Shown here: in pieces, positions 35,586 through 45,272 of the stretch
Layout: the number at the start of each line of letters is the position of its first letter
How positions within the stretch are numbered: the stretch's first letter is position 1
NCBI RefSeq assembly: GCF_000377745.1
Contig: NZ_KB898713.1
Coordinates: 1-64,000, forward strand
Origin: Gilvimarinus chinensis DSM 19667
GTDB lineage: Bacteria > Pseudomonadota > Gammaproteobacteria > Pseudomonadales > Cellvibrionaceae
DNA: 64,000 nucleotides
Direction: 5' to 3'
The notes under the pieces: model-generated
The model's database searches: none
Told to the model about the DNA's origin: nothing
The model's input: only the letters and a program-made list of their open reading frames with translations
Translations under genes and position numbers: made by a program

Positions 35586-36522
35586 CCTGCTGTGCCTATG
35601 TCTTAGTGTCAAAGTCGCTGCTGAAAATTTACTGCTAAGCGGTGAAGTGGCTGCGCGCAATTCACAGGTTTTTGTTACTCCTGAGTCCGACAGTTGGATG
35701 ATGCAGATCTCGTGGATGATTGAAGAGGGGGAGAAAGTCTCCCCGGGCGATCCGGTGGTGCAGTTTGATACGGCCAGCTTGGTGGCAAGTTTAGAACAGC
35801 TGGAAGCCAACCTGCGTAAGGTAAAAGCGGAGAGTAAGCGCAACGAGCTGGTACAAAGTCTGGCACTGAGCGAGGCGGAGCACGCCCATGAAGTGGCGCA
35901 ACTGACACTGCAAAAAGCAAAGTTGGATGCGGGTATTCCCCGCGAGTTACTAAGCCAGTTGCAGTTTGAACAGTATCAGCTCGCACTGACCCGGGCTGAG
36001 GGTGATGCCGAGGAAACCGCTAAGGCGCTGGCGAACAAAAGCAAAGATGTGGTCGCCGAAAAAACGCGCAGTCAGGTGAAAATCGCCGGCGCTGAAAACG
36101 AACTGCGACGTGTGCAGGTGATGCTCGACAGCATGACGTTAAAAGCGGACCGTGCCGGTACTGCTATGTATGTGGATCACCCCTGGACGCGGCAGAAAAT
36201 TCGCGAGGGCGACTCTGTTCAACGTGGTTTTAGTGTATTGGAAATTCCCTCGACGGATGATCTTCAGGTACGTGCCTGGTTGAATGAAGTGGATATTGCT
36301 CGAATTACGCAGGGTGAAGAGGTGCTGATTCATTTTGACGCTATGCCAGAGGCAAATTTAACAGGAACAGTTGAGCGCATCGGTAATCAGGCCGAACCGA
36401 AACAGTATTGGGGTAACTCGGGTTATATCAACGTGGATATCAGTTTTGCATCGCAAACCGAGCTGGCACTTTTACCCGGCATGAGCGTGATGGTCGAGGT
36501 AATTGCGGAGGATGCGCCATGA
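35566..36522 (+). CDS. HlyD-like periplasmic adaptor 1 (soluble, signal-peptide type)
   Basis: A 318-residue membrane-fusion protein. The N terminus (MPRLIISLLCLCLSVKVAAEN) is a signal peptide without lipobox. A lipoyl-like half-motif (EEGEKVSPGDPVVQFDTASL) is followed by a coiled-coil (about 80-180, LEQLEANLRKVKAESKR) and beta-barrel segments (DLQVRAWLNEVDIARI, LLPGMSVMVEV). The frame is open far upstream inside the ATPase gene, but the ATG at 35566 is the first that gives a signal peptide. It overlaps the ATPase gene by 20 bases and the next adaptor by four. Confidence 0.85.
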   Translation: MPRLIISLLCLCLSVKVAAENLLLSGEVAARNSQVFVTPESDSWMMQISWMIEEGEKVSPGDPVVQFDTASLVASLEQLEANLRKVKAESKRNELVQSLALSEAEHAHEVAQLTLQKAKLDAGIPRELLSQLQFEQYQLALTRAEGDAEETAKALANKSKDVVAEKTRSQVKIAGAENELRRVQVMLDSMTLKADRAGTAMYVDHPWTRQKIREGDSVQRGFSVLEIPSTDDLQVRAWLNEVDIARITQGEEVLIHFDAMPEANLTGTVERIGNQAEPKQYWGNSGYINVDISFASQTELALLPGMSVMVEVIAEDAP

Positions 36523-37685
36523 AAAAACTCTTGCTGTTATTGGTACTGAGTGGCGTATTAGGCGGTTGCGATGGTGAAGACCGTGACCTTCTGCTGGTTA
36601 AAAAGTCTGACATCCCGCTGGCCATTCGCACTACGGGTGAATTGACCTCGGCGCAAACGGTGGAGCTTGGGCCGCCAGCCGTAAAATATACCTGGCAACA
36701 TAAATTGTCATTTCTTATTCCCGAGGGCACGTGGGTAGAAAAGGGTCAAAAAGTGATGGCCTTTGATGCGCAGCAACAGCATTCACGCCTGCGTGATTTA
36801 CAAAATCAGCTGGCCACTGAGCGTCAGCGTCTGGAAAGTCAGGCGCTCAATACAGAGCAGGAAACTGAGCAGTTGGAGTTGGATTTGGCTCAGGCGAAGA
36901 TGGAGCTGGAAAAAGCCGAGTTAAAGTCCAGCAACGTCGATAATCTCATGGCCCGACTGGAAGTGGAAAAGTTAAAAATAGATCGGCAGATTGCGCAGAA
37001 AAATTATCAGATGTCAGAAGTGCGTCAGAAAAATCGCATAGCGCAGATGGCTGTGGATAAAGAAATCACCGAAACAGAAGTGCAGCGTCTCACCTCCGAA
37101 GTGAACGAGCAGCGCGACGCCATTGCGGCCATGGAAGTAAACGCGCCGCGCTCGGGCATTGTGGTGTATGTGCCGAATCGTGAAGGCAACAAGCCCGCTG
37201 AGGGTGATGAATTTTCGCTGATTCAAAAGGTTGTCGAGCTGCCCGATTTAAACAGCTTGATCATTGAGACCACGGTAGACGAGCAAATAGCCTACAAAGT
37301 AAAACCGGGTGATCGGGTGGAGATTCGCTTTGATGCCATATCCGGCCGTACTTTCAGTGGCAGGGTGGAGTCCCTAGGGAAAATCGTGCGTTTAAAGTCG
37401 CGCCGCGAGCCAAGCAAAGTGTTTGATGCGGTGGTAAGCATTGATAACGCCGATACGGAAGTTATGCGCCCGGGCATGGCTGCGCGCCTTTCTATTGTGC
37501 AACGTGTAGAGCCCGAGGCGGTGGCAATTCCTCAGCACGCGATAGTCTACAGAGATAACAAAGCCTATGTTCGTGTTAAGGCCATTGCGGGCGAACGCGA
37601 ACGAGAGGTGACTATCGCGGCTCGCCAGGGCGGTGAAGCCATTGTGACCGAGGGGCTGGACGATGGTGATGAGGTTATCTTGTGA
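36519..37685 (+). CDS. HlyD-like periplasmic adaptor 2 (lipoprotein)
   Basis: A 388-residue adaptor with a lipobox (LGGC, Cys17), so it is lipid-anchored. Lipoyl half-motif PEGTWVEKGQKVMAFD, a long coiled-coil (about 85-205, rich in Glu/Gln/Leu), the returning lipoyl half MEVNAPRSGIVVYVPN, then beta-barrel TTVDEQIAYKVKPGDRVEIRFD and membrane-proximal VVIPQHAIVYRDNKAYV-like region. The start overlaps the previous stop (ATGA). It is clearly different in sequence from adaptors 1 and 3, so it is not a recent duplicate. Confidence 0.87.
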   Translation: MKKLLLLLVLSGVLGGCDGEDRDLLLVKKSDIPLAIRTTGELTSAQTVELGPPAVKYTWQHKLSFLIPEGTWVEKGQKVMAFDAQQQHSRLRDLQNQLATERQRLESQALNTEQETEQLELDLAQAKMELEKAELKSSNVDNLMARLEVEKLKIDRQIAQKNYQMSEVRQKNRIAQMAVDKEITETEVQRLTSEVNEQRDAIAAMEVNAPRSGIVVYVPNREGNKPAEGDEFSLIQKVVELPDLNSLIIETTVDEQIAYKVKPGDRVEIRFDAISGRTFSGRVESLGKIVRLKSRREPSKVFDAVVSIDNADTEVMRPGMAARLSIVQRVEPEAVAIPQHAIVYRDNKAYVRVKAIAGEREREVTIAARQGGEAIVTEGLDDGDEVIL

Positions 37686-38890
37686 GCATAAAACTATTTC
37701 GCGTTTGTTTATGCGCGGCCTTATTGTGTGTTATTGCTGGGTGTGAAAAAGCTTCGCAGTCCACCACCCTGACAATGACCGTTAAAGAAGCTCCGTTCGA
37801 GTTTTCTGTGCCTGCGAAAGGAGAGCTAATCTCCGCCGCTGAGTCGCCTGTCAATGCGCCCTCTGGCAATCGGGGCCGATTAACGTTGGCCTGGATGGCG
37901 GAAGAAAACAGCGCGGTAAAAAAAGGGGAGGTAATTGCTCGGTTCGACGGTACAGAGCACGAGCTGGAAAAACAGCGCGCCGAACTCGAACTGACCCAAA
38001 ATGAGTTGTCGCAAACCATTACGTCCCGCGAGCTAACACAAAACCAGTTTTCTATTCATCAGCAGGCCGGTGAAGTCAAACAAGAAAAGGAAATGGTGGA
38101 AAAGTTCAGTGTGGACGATTTAACCGTTTACTCTAAAAACGAAATCATCGATCAGTTACTGAGTAAAGACTATCTGGCGGCGCAGCAAATGTATCTGGCC
38201 TGGCGTGAAATAAGCCAGCAAACCCAGGGTGAAGCGCAATTGCAGTTGCTCACCCTTGAGGGGAAAACCTATCGCGATGCAATTTCTCTGAACGCTGAAG
38301 CACTGAATAACTTAGAGGTGGTGGCGCCTGCCGACGGCATTTTTGTCCACGCCAAAAACTGGCGGGGAGAAAAAGTGCGCGAGGGGCAAACCCTTTGGCC
38401 CGGTTCTAAGCTGGGTTATATCCCAAGTCTGACTCAGCTGCAGGCCAAGCTTTATGTTTTGGAAACGGAAGCGGCAGGCATTGAAATGGGCCAGCGGGCC
38501 AGCATTCGCCTGGACGCCTATGTAGATCGCAAGCTCGGTGGCGAAATCGTAGCGCTTGCCAATATTGCAGCACCTCGCGATACGCGCAGCCCTACAAAAT
38601 ATTTTGAAGTAACCGTTCAGCTCGACAACTCGGACCCGAGTTACATGCGCCCGGGCCAAAAGCTGGAAGGAAAAATTCTTGTGGCCAATAAGGGTGCTGC
38701 GCTCGCGGTGCCCAACCAGGCGGTGTTCAAAGATAACAATACCAGTTGGGTTTATGTAGCGACCGGTGACGGTTTTCGCAAGCGCGATGTGCAAACGGGG
38801 CTGCGCAGCCTAACTCAGACTGAAATTGTCAGCGGTTTGAGTGCCGGTGAAAAGGTGGCATTGCTAGAGCCCACAGGAGAGATAGAGTGA
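37682..38890 (+). CDS. HlyD-like periplasmic adaptor 3 (lipoprotein)
   Basis: A 402-residue adaptor starting at a GTG that overlaps the previous stop. The lipobox is VIAGC (Cys19 or so). Lipoyl half-motif MAEENSAVKKGEVIARFDG, a coiled-coil of about 150 residues, the second half LEVVAPADGIFVHAKNWRGEKVREGQ, barrel segment KLYVLETEAAGIEMGQRASIRLD, and the MRPGQKLEGKI and VPNQAVFKDNNTSWVYV elements of the membrane-proximal domain. Again divergent from its two neighbours. Confidence 0.87.
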   Translation: MSIKLFRVCLCAALLCVIAGCEKASQSTTLTMTVKEAPFEFSVPAKGELISAAESPVNAPSGNRGRLTLAWMAEENSAVKKGEVIARFDGTEHELEKQRAELELTQNELSQTITSRELTQNQFSIHQQAGEVKQEKEMVEKFSVDDLTVYSKNEIIDQLLSKDYLAAQQMYLAWREISQQTQGEAQLQLLTLEGKTYRDAISLNAEALNNLEVVAPADGIFVHAKNWRGEKVREGQTLWPGSKLGYIPSLTQLQAKLYVLETEAAGIEMGQRASIRLDAYVDRKLGGEIVALANIAAPRDTRSPTKYFEVTVQLDNSDPSYMRPGQKLEGKILVANKGAALAVPNQAVFKDNNTSWVYVATGDGFRKRDVQTGLRSLTQTEIVSGLSAGEKVALLEPTGEIE

Positions 38891-40125
38891 AGAAGTTTAA
38901 AACGAGTCTTCTGGAGGCGTTAGAGCAGCTTTGGTATCACCGCTTACGCACATTTTTAACCTTACTGGGAATGATTTTTGGCGTTGGCGCCGTGATCGCT
39001 ATGGTGAGTGTCGGTGAGGGCGCAGAGCAAGAAGCGCTAGAGCTGATTGAGTCCATGGGCCTGCGCAACGTGCTGGTGGAGGAAAAACAGGTTTGGGGAG
39101 AAAGGCTCGAAGAGGTGCGCAAACATTCGGTAGGTTTGTCTTTGGATGACGTACAAGCCAGTATGGAAACACTGCCCTTTGCCACGGCCTACAGTGCCGA
39201 AAAAGCCATTGATACCTACGCACTTTACAGCCGTAACAGCAGCAGCGATAGCGAAGTGCTTGGTGTAACGCCCAGCCTGCTGGATTTGGCAAGCCTGCAG
39301 GTGGCACAGGGGCGCTGGTTGAGTGCAGAGGACGACCTTTACTATCGCCAGGTAGCGGTGATTGGTACAGCGGTGGCGAGTCAGCTGTTTCCCCGTGGCG
39401 ACGCCGTGGGGCAGCGCATTAAAGTCAATCATTTGTGGTTGGAAGTCATTGGTGTGCTGGAAAGTAAAAACCTGAGCAAGGATAACTTTCAAGGGGTGCA
39501 GCTGTCCGGCGAAAACAATCGTATATACATGCCTCTGCAAACCGCGCTTAAACGTTTTGAGTTTCGTGATATGGCGTCGGAAATTGACAGTTTTCGCTTG
39601 CAGTTGGCCGATGGTGTGGCACCACAGGCGGCCGCAGATAACCTTTCCCACTTGCTGGATCGGCGCCATGGTCAAGAGGACGATTACAACATTGTTGTTC
39701 CCGCTCAGTTGCTGAATCAACACGAGAAAACTCAGCGTATTTTCAACATCATTATGTCGTGCGTAGCGGGTATTTCGCTGTTGGTGGGCGGTATCGGTAT
39801 TATGAATATTATGCTGGCCACCGTGCTCGAAAGAACCAATGAGATTGGTTTGCTGCGCGCTATCGGTGCCACACAAAATAATGTGCGCGATCAATTTATT
39901 GTTGAGAGTGTAACCATTGCCGGTATCGGCGGGCTGCTGGGGATTGTGCTCGGCTTTACTCTGGCCGCGGTGATATCAACCTTTGCCGGCTGGCCGGTGG
40001 CCTGGTCGTTAAACGCGGTGGTGGTGGCGGTGGTGTTCTGTACTGCTACGGGTTTGATATTCGGAATTTACCCTGCGATTAAGGCGTCCAAGCTGGATCC
40101 GATTACGGCGCTGCAACACGATTGA
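38887..40125 (+). CDS. MacB/FtsX-type ABC transporter permease
   Basis: A 412-residue type-VII ABC membrane subunit: one N-terminal helix (RTFLTLLGMIFGVGAVIAMVSVGEGA), a large periplasmic MacB core domain (about 45-270), then three C-terminal helices beginning IIMSCVAGISLLVGGIGIMNIML and ending YPAIKASKLDPITALQHD, the family's terminal motif. It has no fused ATPase, so it works with the ATPase encoded at 34.9 kb. Its GTG start overlaps adaptor 3. No TolC-like outer-membrane gene is adjacent. The substrate is unknown. Confidence 0.92.
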   Translation: MKKFKTSLLEALEQLWYHRLRTFLTLLGMIFGVGAVIAMVSVGEGAEQEALELIESMGLRNVLVEEKQVWGERLEEVRKHSVGLSLDDVQASMETLPFATAYSAEKAIDTYALYSRNSSSDSEVLGVTPSLLDLASLQVAQGRWLSAEDDLYYRQVAVIGTAVASQLFPRGDAVGQRIKVNHLWLEVIGVLESKNLSKDNFQGVQLSGENNRIYMPLQTALKRFEFRDMASEIDSFRLQLADGVAPQAAADNLSHLLDRRHGQEDDYNIVVPAQLLNQHEKTQRIFNIIMSCVAGISLLVGGIGIMNIMLATVLERTNEIGLLRAIGATQNNVRDQFIVESVTIAGIGGLLGIVLGFTLAAVISTFAGWPVAWSLNAVVVAVVFCTATGLIFGIYPAIKASKLDPITALQHD

Positions 40126-40156
40126 TTTACTACTGAGTCACATGAAAAGAATACCC

Positions 40157-40188
40157 GCGTCAGATCTCTGGTGGCAGAGATCTGACGC
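40157..40188. terminator. Perfect 14-base inverted repeat between convergent genes
   Basis: GCGTCAGATCTCTG (40157-40170), loop GTGG, and its exact complement (40175-40188). It lies between the convergent permease and ntrC genes and probably terminates both, although neither side has a long T run. Confidence 0.75.
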
Positions 40189-40194
40189 TTAAGG

Positions 40195-41613
40195 TTAAAC
40201 CTCTTCCTGTCCGGCCATATCCAGTTCTTTTAGCTTGCGAGTCAGCGTGTTGCGGCCCCAGCCCAGCAGGTTGGCGGCATCGCGTTTGCGCCCGGCGGTG
40301 TATTTGAGTGCGGTTTCAATCAGGGCGCGCTCAAAGGTGGGTACCGCTTCGCTCAGCAGTTGGTGGTGACCGCGGGCCAGTGCCTGGTCAGCCCAATGGC
40401 GCAGCGCTTTTTCCCAGTCGTCGGCCGGCGCGTTGCCCTCTTTGTTGTCCATCAGCTCGGGGGGTAAATCTTCCGTGTGCACCTCGCGGCCCGAGGCCAT
40501 AACGGTAATCCAGCGACAGGTGTTCTCTAGCTGTCGAACGTTACCGGGCCAGGGCAGGCTGCACATAAAGTCTTCGGTTTCTGGCAGCAGGATTTTGGTG
40601 TCGACATTCAGCTCGCCAGCGGCTTTTTGCAAAAAGAATTGCGACAGCTTGGGGATGTCTTCGCGGCGGTTGGCAAGCTTGGGAATATGAATGCGGATTA
40701 CGTTCAGGCGGTGGAACAAGTCTTCACGGAAGCGGTTATCAGTCACCAGGTTTTCCAGGTCCTGATGGGTTGCCGCAATAATGCGTACATCCACTTTGAC
40801 CGGGGTGTGGCCGCCCACACGGTAAAATTCTCCGTCCGCTAACACGCGTAGCAAGCGCGTTTGCGTTTCGGCGGGCATATCGCCAATTTCATCCAGAAAC
40901 AGGGTGCCGCCGTTGGCTTGTTCAAAGCGCCCCTGGCGCTGAGTGGCGGCGCCGGTAAACGCGCCTTTTTCATGGCCGAATAATTCCGACTCCATCAGGT
41001 CTTTGGGAATGGCGGCCATGTTCAGTGCGATAAATGGCTCGCTGCGGCGTGGGCTGTGACGGTGCAGGGCGCGGGCCACCAGTTCTTTACCGGTACCGGA
41101 TTCGCCGTTGATCAGCACGGTAATATTCGATTGCGACAAGCGTCCAATTGCGCGAAACACTTCCTGCATGGCCGGTGCTTCACCGATGATTTCGGTATCA
41201 ATTTCTACTGTATCTGTGTGAGTGCGCTCGGATTTTTGCTCTTCGGCGTGCGCCAGGGCACGCTGCACTACGGCTACGGCTTCGTCCACATCGAAGGGTT
41301 TAGGTAAATATTCAAACGCGCCGCCCTGATATGCCGCCACCGCGCTGTCTAAGTCGGAGTGTGCTGTCATAATAATCACCGGTACTTCCGGGTGATCGTT
41401 GTGTAAGTTCGACAGCAGGCCTAACCCATCCATACCGGGCATGCGAATATCGCTGACAATGGCGTCTGGTACTTCGCGAGTGAGTTGGTGCAGCGCGCTG
41501 TCGGCGGTATCAAAGGTGCGGGTTTCAATACCAGCGCTCTGTAGCGCTTTTTCCAAAACCCAGCGGATTGAGCGGTCGTCATCAATTATCCATACGCGAT
41601 TAGACTTCTGCAT
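40195..41613 (-). CDS. ntrC: Nitrogen regulator NtrC (sigma54-dependent activator)
   Basis: A 472-residue response regulator. Receiver domain with Asp55 in [14 protein letters not shown]+ domain with Walker A GESGTGKE, the sigma54-contact motif GAFTGA (in [13 protein letters not shown]), [10 protein letters not shown] and R-finger region; C-terminal Fis-type helix-turn-helix ending [21 protein letters not shown]. It activates glnA and other nitrogen genes when phosphorylated by NtrB. The start lies 16 bases after the ntrB stop on the same strand. Confidence 0.97.
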   Translation of the reverse strand: MQKSNRVWIIDDDRSIRWVLEKALQSAGIETRTFDTADSALHQLTREVPDAIVSDIRMPGMDGLGLLSNLHNDHPEVPVIIMTAHSDLDSAVAAYQGGAFEYLPKPFDVDEAVAVVQRALAHAEEQKSERTHTDTVEIDTEIIGEAPAMQEVFRAIGRLSQSNITVLINGESGTGKELVARALHRHSPRRSEPFIALNMAAIPKDLMESELFGHEKGAFTGAATQRQGRFEQANGGTLFLDEIGDMPAETQTRLLRVLADGEFYRVGGHTPVKVDVRIIAATHQDLENLVTDNRFREDLFHRLNVIRIHIPKLANRREDIPKLSQFFLQKAAGELNVDTKILLPETEDFMCSLPWPGNVRQLENTCRWITVMASGREVHTEDLPPELMDNKEGNAPADDWEKALRHWADQALARGHHQLLSEAVPTFERALIETALKYTAGRKRDAANLLGWGRNTLTRKLKELDMAGQEEV

Positions 41614-41629
41614 GGCGGTGTCTCATAGA

Positions 41630-42703
41630 TTAAGTATTGGTGGGTGTGGTTTCCATGGGCAGATACAAGCTAAAGCGTGTCTCCCCAGGCTCGCTGTGGC
41701 ACTCAATCAAACCATTATGCTGGTGGATCAAATGCTGTGAAATTGTCAGCCCCAGCCCGGTACCTTCGGCACGGCCCGAAATCATGGGGTAAAAAATTTG
41801 TTTGACCATACTCTCAGGGATGCCCGGACCATTGTCGATAACCTCTACGTGAGTCACCAATGGATGGTGTTGGCGACCAATGGTGTATTGGCGTCGTACT
41901 CGGGTACGCAGGGTCAGTGATGGGTTGGGGGTTTCGTTTTCGCTCATGGCTTGCATGGCGTTGCGAGCAATATTGAGGAGCGCCTGAATAAGCTGCTCTT
42001 TATCGCCGCGGATGTCCGGGATGCTGGGGTCGTAATCACGCACAATACGAATGGAGCCATTGCTCTCTGCGCGAATCATGGTGGCAACCCGTTCCAGTAC
42101 TTCATGGATATTAAGGTTGGCCACCTCGGGTAGCTGGTTGGGCCCCAGCATGCGGTCTACCAAGTTACGCAGGCGGTCTGCTTCATCGATAATAATGTTG
42201 GTGTACTCGGCCAAATCATTACCGGGTAATTCGCGGGCCAATAGCTGAGCTGCGCCGCGAATGCCCCCCAAAGGGTTTTTAATTTCGTGAGCCATACCCC
42301 GGATCAGTACGCGAGTCGTCTCCTGGGATGAGGTGAGCATTTCTTCCCGCGATATACGCAATAGTCGATCGATGGGTAGAATTTCAATCACCAAGCCGTC
42401 GTTGTCTGCAAACGGCGTGACCGTGTAATCCACGGTGATTTGTTCGCCGTTTAACAGTTGCCATTCGGCGTGACGTTTAGTGTAGTGATTGGCGTGACTG
42501 GCGGCGTGCAGTAATTCTCCTGGTGTCTCGCCGGACTCATGAAAAAAGTGGGTAATGGCTTCACCGCGACAGCGCTCACAACTGATGGACAGCAGTGCCT
42601 CGGCCGCAGGGTTCATGTGGCACAGCTGCAGATGGCTGTCCAACAGAATAATGGCGGTGCTCAGGCTGTCGAGCAGTGGTTTGTGAATATCTCGGGGTGT
42701 CAC
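41630..42703 (-). CDS. ntrB: Nitrogen sensor kinase NtrB
   Basis: A 357-residue cytoplasmic histidine kinase: N-terminal PAS domain (LLDSHLQLCHMNPAAEALLSIS), phospho-His motif GMAHEIKNPLGGIRGAAQLL, N-box LIQALLNIARNAMQAM and G-box VIDNGPGIPESM and GTGLGLTISQHL. There is no membrane segment, as expected for NtrB, whose activity is set by PII proteins. It forms a two-gene unit with ntrC; the 211 bases between ntrB and the DUF4124 gene presumably hold its promoter, but I could not single one out. Confidence 0.96.
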   Translation of the reverse strand: MTPRDIHKPLLDSLSTAIILLDSHLQLCHMNPAAEALLSISCERCRGEAITHFFHESGETPGELLHAASHANHYTKRHAEWQLLNGEQITVDYTVTPFADNDGLVIEILPIDRLLRISREEMLTSSQETTRVLIRGMAHEIKNPLGGIRGAAQLLARELPGNDLAEYTNIIIDEADRLRNLVDRMLGPNQLPEVANLNIHEVLERVATMIRAESNGSIRIVRDYDPSIPDIRGDKEQLIQALLNIARNAMQAMSENETPNPSLTLRTRVRRQYTIGRQHHPLVTHVEVIDNGPGIPESMVKQIFYPMISGRAEGTGLGLTISQHLIHQHNGLIECHSEPGETRFSLYLPMETTPTNT

Positions 42704-42914
42704 GGTTTTACCTTTACTCCGTTACCGCAATGCAGTGCGGTGATTTATGAAGGTGCACATGCAATAACCAAACCAATACAAAAAGGTGCGAAAAACGGGC
42801 GTTATTGTTCAGTGCGCGAAGAATCTATCGGTATTCTTGCACATTAATGGGGCGTTTGCCTTTGTTTGGGGCGCGAGTGAGGTGCGTTGGTTTTGAGGTG
42901 CGCTGCCGAGGCGC

Positions 42915-43460
42915 TTAACGATTCAGAACCGAAGCGCGATGCACGTATACGGTCACGGTGTCGCTGCTGCCCAGTACCTGGTCGGTGGGGCTCATGACAT
43001 CTACGCGAATCTGGTGTTCACCGCGCAGGATCTCACGAATAGAAAAGTTGTTCACGGCGGCGCGTCCCAGTAGCTGGCCATCCATGTAATACGCGAATTC
43101 GGCGCCATCCGTTAAAGGTCGGTCTGTGGCGACAGCAATAATCAAGTCGCGTTGACCGGGAGTCACCGTGTATTCGTTGGTAGGGCTGATGATGCGCACA
43201 TTATAGCTGGGTGCGTCAGCCTCATTGTCGTCATCGTTTTGCCCGCCGCTTTCCAAGTCGATGGGTTGGGTGCCCGGGACAACATTGGTGGGGCGCACAT
43301 TGATCTTTTCGGCTTTGTCGCCGTAGCGCTCGACGGTGCTGGGGTCGTCGGTGTAGGTAACATTGCCGTACTTGTCGACGGACTTATAGACCGCTGCGCT
43401 TGAGTTAAAAGACAGCGAGATACAGCAAAGCAGTAAGGCGGTAATAAACGGTGAGCGCAT
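42915..43460 (-). CDS. Exported DUF4124-domain protein
   Basis: A 181-residue secreted protein: signal peptide MRSPFITALLLCCISLSFNSSA, then the DUF4124 motif AVYKSVDKYGNVTYTDDPS, and a C-terminal Ig-like part (YNVRIISPTNEYTVTPGQ, VDVMSPTDQVLGSSDTVTVYVHR). DUF4124 proteins are frequent between glnA and ntrB in gammaproteobacteria; their role is unknown. The ATG at 43460 fits the signal peptide and has GGAA upstream; a TTG at 43481 is less likely. It is separated from glnA by a terminator, so it has its own promoter or depends on read-through. Confidence 0.85.
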   Translation of the reverse strand: MRSPFITALLLCCISLSFNSSAAVYKSVDKYGNVTYTDDPSTVERYGDKAEKINVRPTNVVPGTQPIDLESGGQNDDDNEADAPSYNVRIISPTNEYTVTPGQRDLIIAVATDRPLTDGAEFAYYMDGQLLGRAAVNNFSIREILRGEHQIRVDVMSPTDQVLGSSDTVTVYVHRASVLNR

Positions 43461-43512
43461 AACATCATTCCATTTAAGCAATGGCTTTACGATAGCGCTT
43501 TGTGGCGCAAAG

Positions 43513-43546
43513 AAAAAGGCCCGACTGGTAACAGGCGGGCCTTTTT
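43513..43546 (-). terminator. Terminator of glnA
   Basis: AAAAAGGCCCG (43513-43523) pairs with CGGGCCTTTTT (43536-43546) around a 12-base loop. The A and T tracts on both sides make it functional in either direction; it follows the glnA stop by 31 bases. Confidence 0.92.
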
Positions 43547-43577
43547 GCGACTTGGTACGCGAGGTACCCAGTGTGAC

Positions 43578-44984
43578 TTACACGCTGTAGTAGAGTTCGA
43601 ATTCTACTGGGTGTGGAGTCATTTGCAGACGCTGGATGTCGGCTTTTTTCAGCTCGATGTACGAGTCGATAAAGTCTTTAGTGAACACGCCACCGGCTTG
43701 CAGGTACTCGTTGTCGTCTTCCAGTGCTTGCAGAGCTTGCTCCAGGCTAGAGCACACAGTTGGGATTTGTGCTTCTTCTTCTGGAGGCAGGTCGTACAGG
43801 TCTTTAGACGCCGCTTCACCTGGGTGGATCTTGTTCTGTACACCGTCAATACCGGCCATCAGCAGTGCCGCGAAGCACAGGTATGGGTTGGCGGTTGGGT
43901 CAGGGAAGCGAGTTTCAACACGCTTGGCTTTCGGGCTGGTCACAAACGGAATGCGGATAGACGCAGAGCGGTTGCGTGCAGAGTAAGCCAGCATAACAGG
44001 CGCTTCAAAGCCTGGTACCAGACGCTTGTACGAGTTGGTAGAAGCGTTACAGAAAGCGTTCAGAGAGCGAGCGTGCTTGATGATACCGCCGATGTAGTAC
44101 AGGGCAGTTTCAGACAGGCCAGCGTATTCGTCACCGGCAAACTGGTTGGTGCCGTCTTTAGAGAAAGACTGGTGTACGTGCATGCCTGAGCCGTTGTCAC
44201 CGATCAGGGGCTTAGGCATAAAGGTAGCGGTTTTGCCGTAGGCGTGAGCTACGTTGTGTACGCAGTACTTCAAAATCTGTACTTCGTCGGCTTTTTTCAC
44301 CAGAGTGTTGGCGCCAACGCCGATTTCACACTGACCAGCAGTGGCCACTTCGTGGTGGTGAACTTCAATTTCCAGGCCCATGGCTTCCATGGCGTTACAC
44401 ATGGCACCGCGCAGGTCGTTCAGAGAGTCAACGGGAGGAACGGGGAAGTAGCCGCCTTTAACGGTTGGGCGGTGGCCCGCGTTACCGTCTTCGAACTCGT
44501 CGCCAGAAGACCAAGCGCCTTCTTCGGATTTGATTTTGTAGAACGCGCCGCCCATTTCTGAGGCCCAGTGGACACTGTCAAACACGAAGAATTCTGGCTC
44601 GGGACCGAACAGCGCGGTGTCGCCCAGGCCGGTAGACTTCAGGTACTCTTCCGCGCGCAGGCCGATGGAACGTGGGTCGCGATCGTAGCCTTGCATGGTG
44701 GTAGGCTCAACGATGTTACAGCGAATGATGATAGTGCTGTCTTCGGCGAAGGGGTCCAGAATGGAGGTTTCGTCGTCTGGCATCAGGATCATGTCTGATT
44801 CGTTAATGCCTTTCCAGCCGTTGATGGATGAGCCATCGAACATTTTGCCTTCTTCGAAGAAGTCGTCATCAATAGTAGCGGCTGGAATGGTAACGTGCTG
44901 TTCTTTACCGCGAGTATCGGTAAAGCGCATGTCTACCCAGCGTGCTTCGTGTTCTTTGATCAATTCCAGTGTCTTCTTGGACAT
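43578..44984 (-). CDS. glnA: Glutamine synthetase type I
   Basis: A 468-residue dodecameric enzyme forming glutamine from glutamate, ammonia and ATP. Characteristic segments include [18 protein letters not shown] near residue 50, [30 protein letters not shown], and the adenylylation loop [10 protein letters not shown] with the modifiable Tyr near residue 400, so GlnE control is expected. Upstream lie a consensus sigma54 promoter and NtrC sites, and the ntrBC genes lie downstream, giving a complete nitrogen-control module. Confidence 0.98.
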   Translation of the reverse strand: MSKKTLELIKEHEARWVDMRFTDTRGKEQHVTIPAATIDDDFFEEGKMFDGSSINGWKGINESDMILMPDDETSILDPFAEDSTIIIRCNIVEPTTMQGYDRDPRSIGLRAEEYLKSTGLGDTALFGPEPEFFVFDSVHWASEMGGAFYKIKSEEGAWSSGDEFEDGNAGHRPTVKGGYFPVPPVDSLNDLRGAMCNAMEAMGLEIEVHHHEVATAGQCEIGVGANTLVKKADEVQILKYCVHNVAHAYGKTATFMPKPLIGDNGSGMHVHQSFSKDGTNQFAGDEYAGLSETALYYIGGIIKHARSLNAFCNASTNSYKRLVPGFEAPVMLAYSARNRSASIRIPFVTSPKAKRVETRFPDPTANPYLCFAALLMAGIDGVQNKIHPGEAASKDLYDLPPEEEAQIPTVCSSLEQALQALEDDNEYLQAGGVFTKDFIDSYIELKKADIQRLQMTPHPVEFELYYSV

Positions 44985-45117
44985 CGAGTGCCTCCAATTA
45001 GTAAAGCCTACGGGCTACGGACGTTAAACATGTTGCTCCTGGCTTGCCTAAAGCAGGCCAGGTTTTGCACCCTACTGCGCTCAGTGAGCCGGGCGACTAA
45101 AGTGTCCCGGGGTAAGG

Positions 45118-45132
45118 GCAAGAACTGTGCCA
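45118..45132 (-). promoter_or_regulatory. Sigma54 promoter of glnA
   Basis: On the minus strand TGGCAC-AGTTC-TTGC matches the -24/-12 consensus TGGCAC-N5-TTGC exactly, about 133 bases before the glnA start. Confidence 0.93.
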
Positions 45133-45205
45133 GTAAATCAATTTTGCTTGGCAGGCGAAATCACAAGGCCTGCCATCCATTGTTTAATATCTCACCAGGT
45201 CGGTG

Positions 45206-45253
45206 TGATTCAAAATGGTGCGAATGCACAAAAGAGTGTCCCATTATGGTGCA
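45206..45253 (-). promoter_or_regulatory. NtrC enhancer sites upstream of glnA
   Basis: On the minus strand 45253-45237 reads TGCACC-ATAAT-GGGACA, matching 10 of 12 half-site bases of TGCACC-N5-GGTGCA. A weaker site, CGCACC-ATTTT-GAATCA, lies at 45222-45206. Both are 85-130 bases upstream of the sigma54 promoter, the normal enhancer distance. Confidence 0.8.
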
Positions 45254-45272
45254 TTTGTCGGTTTGGGAGCTT

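Noticed and set aside
39037-39894. 285-codon minus-strand frame
   Set aside because: It lies wholly antisense to the MacB-type permease, is rich in His/Gln from reversed codons and has no domain.
43500-44189. 229-codon plus-strand frame
   Set aside because: Antisense to glnA and covering its terminator; rich in Val, Arg and Phe as expected of a shadow.
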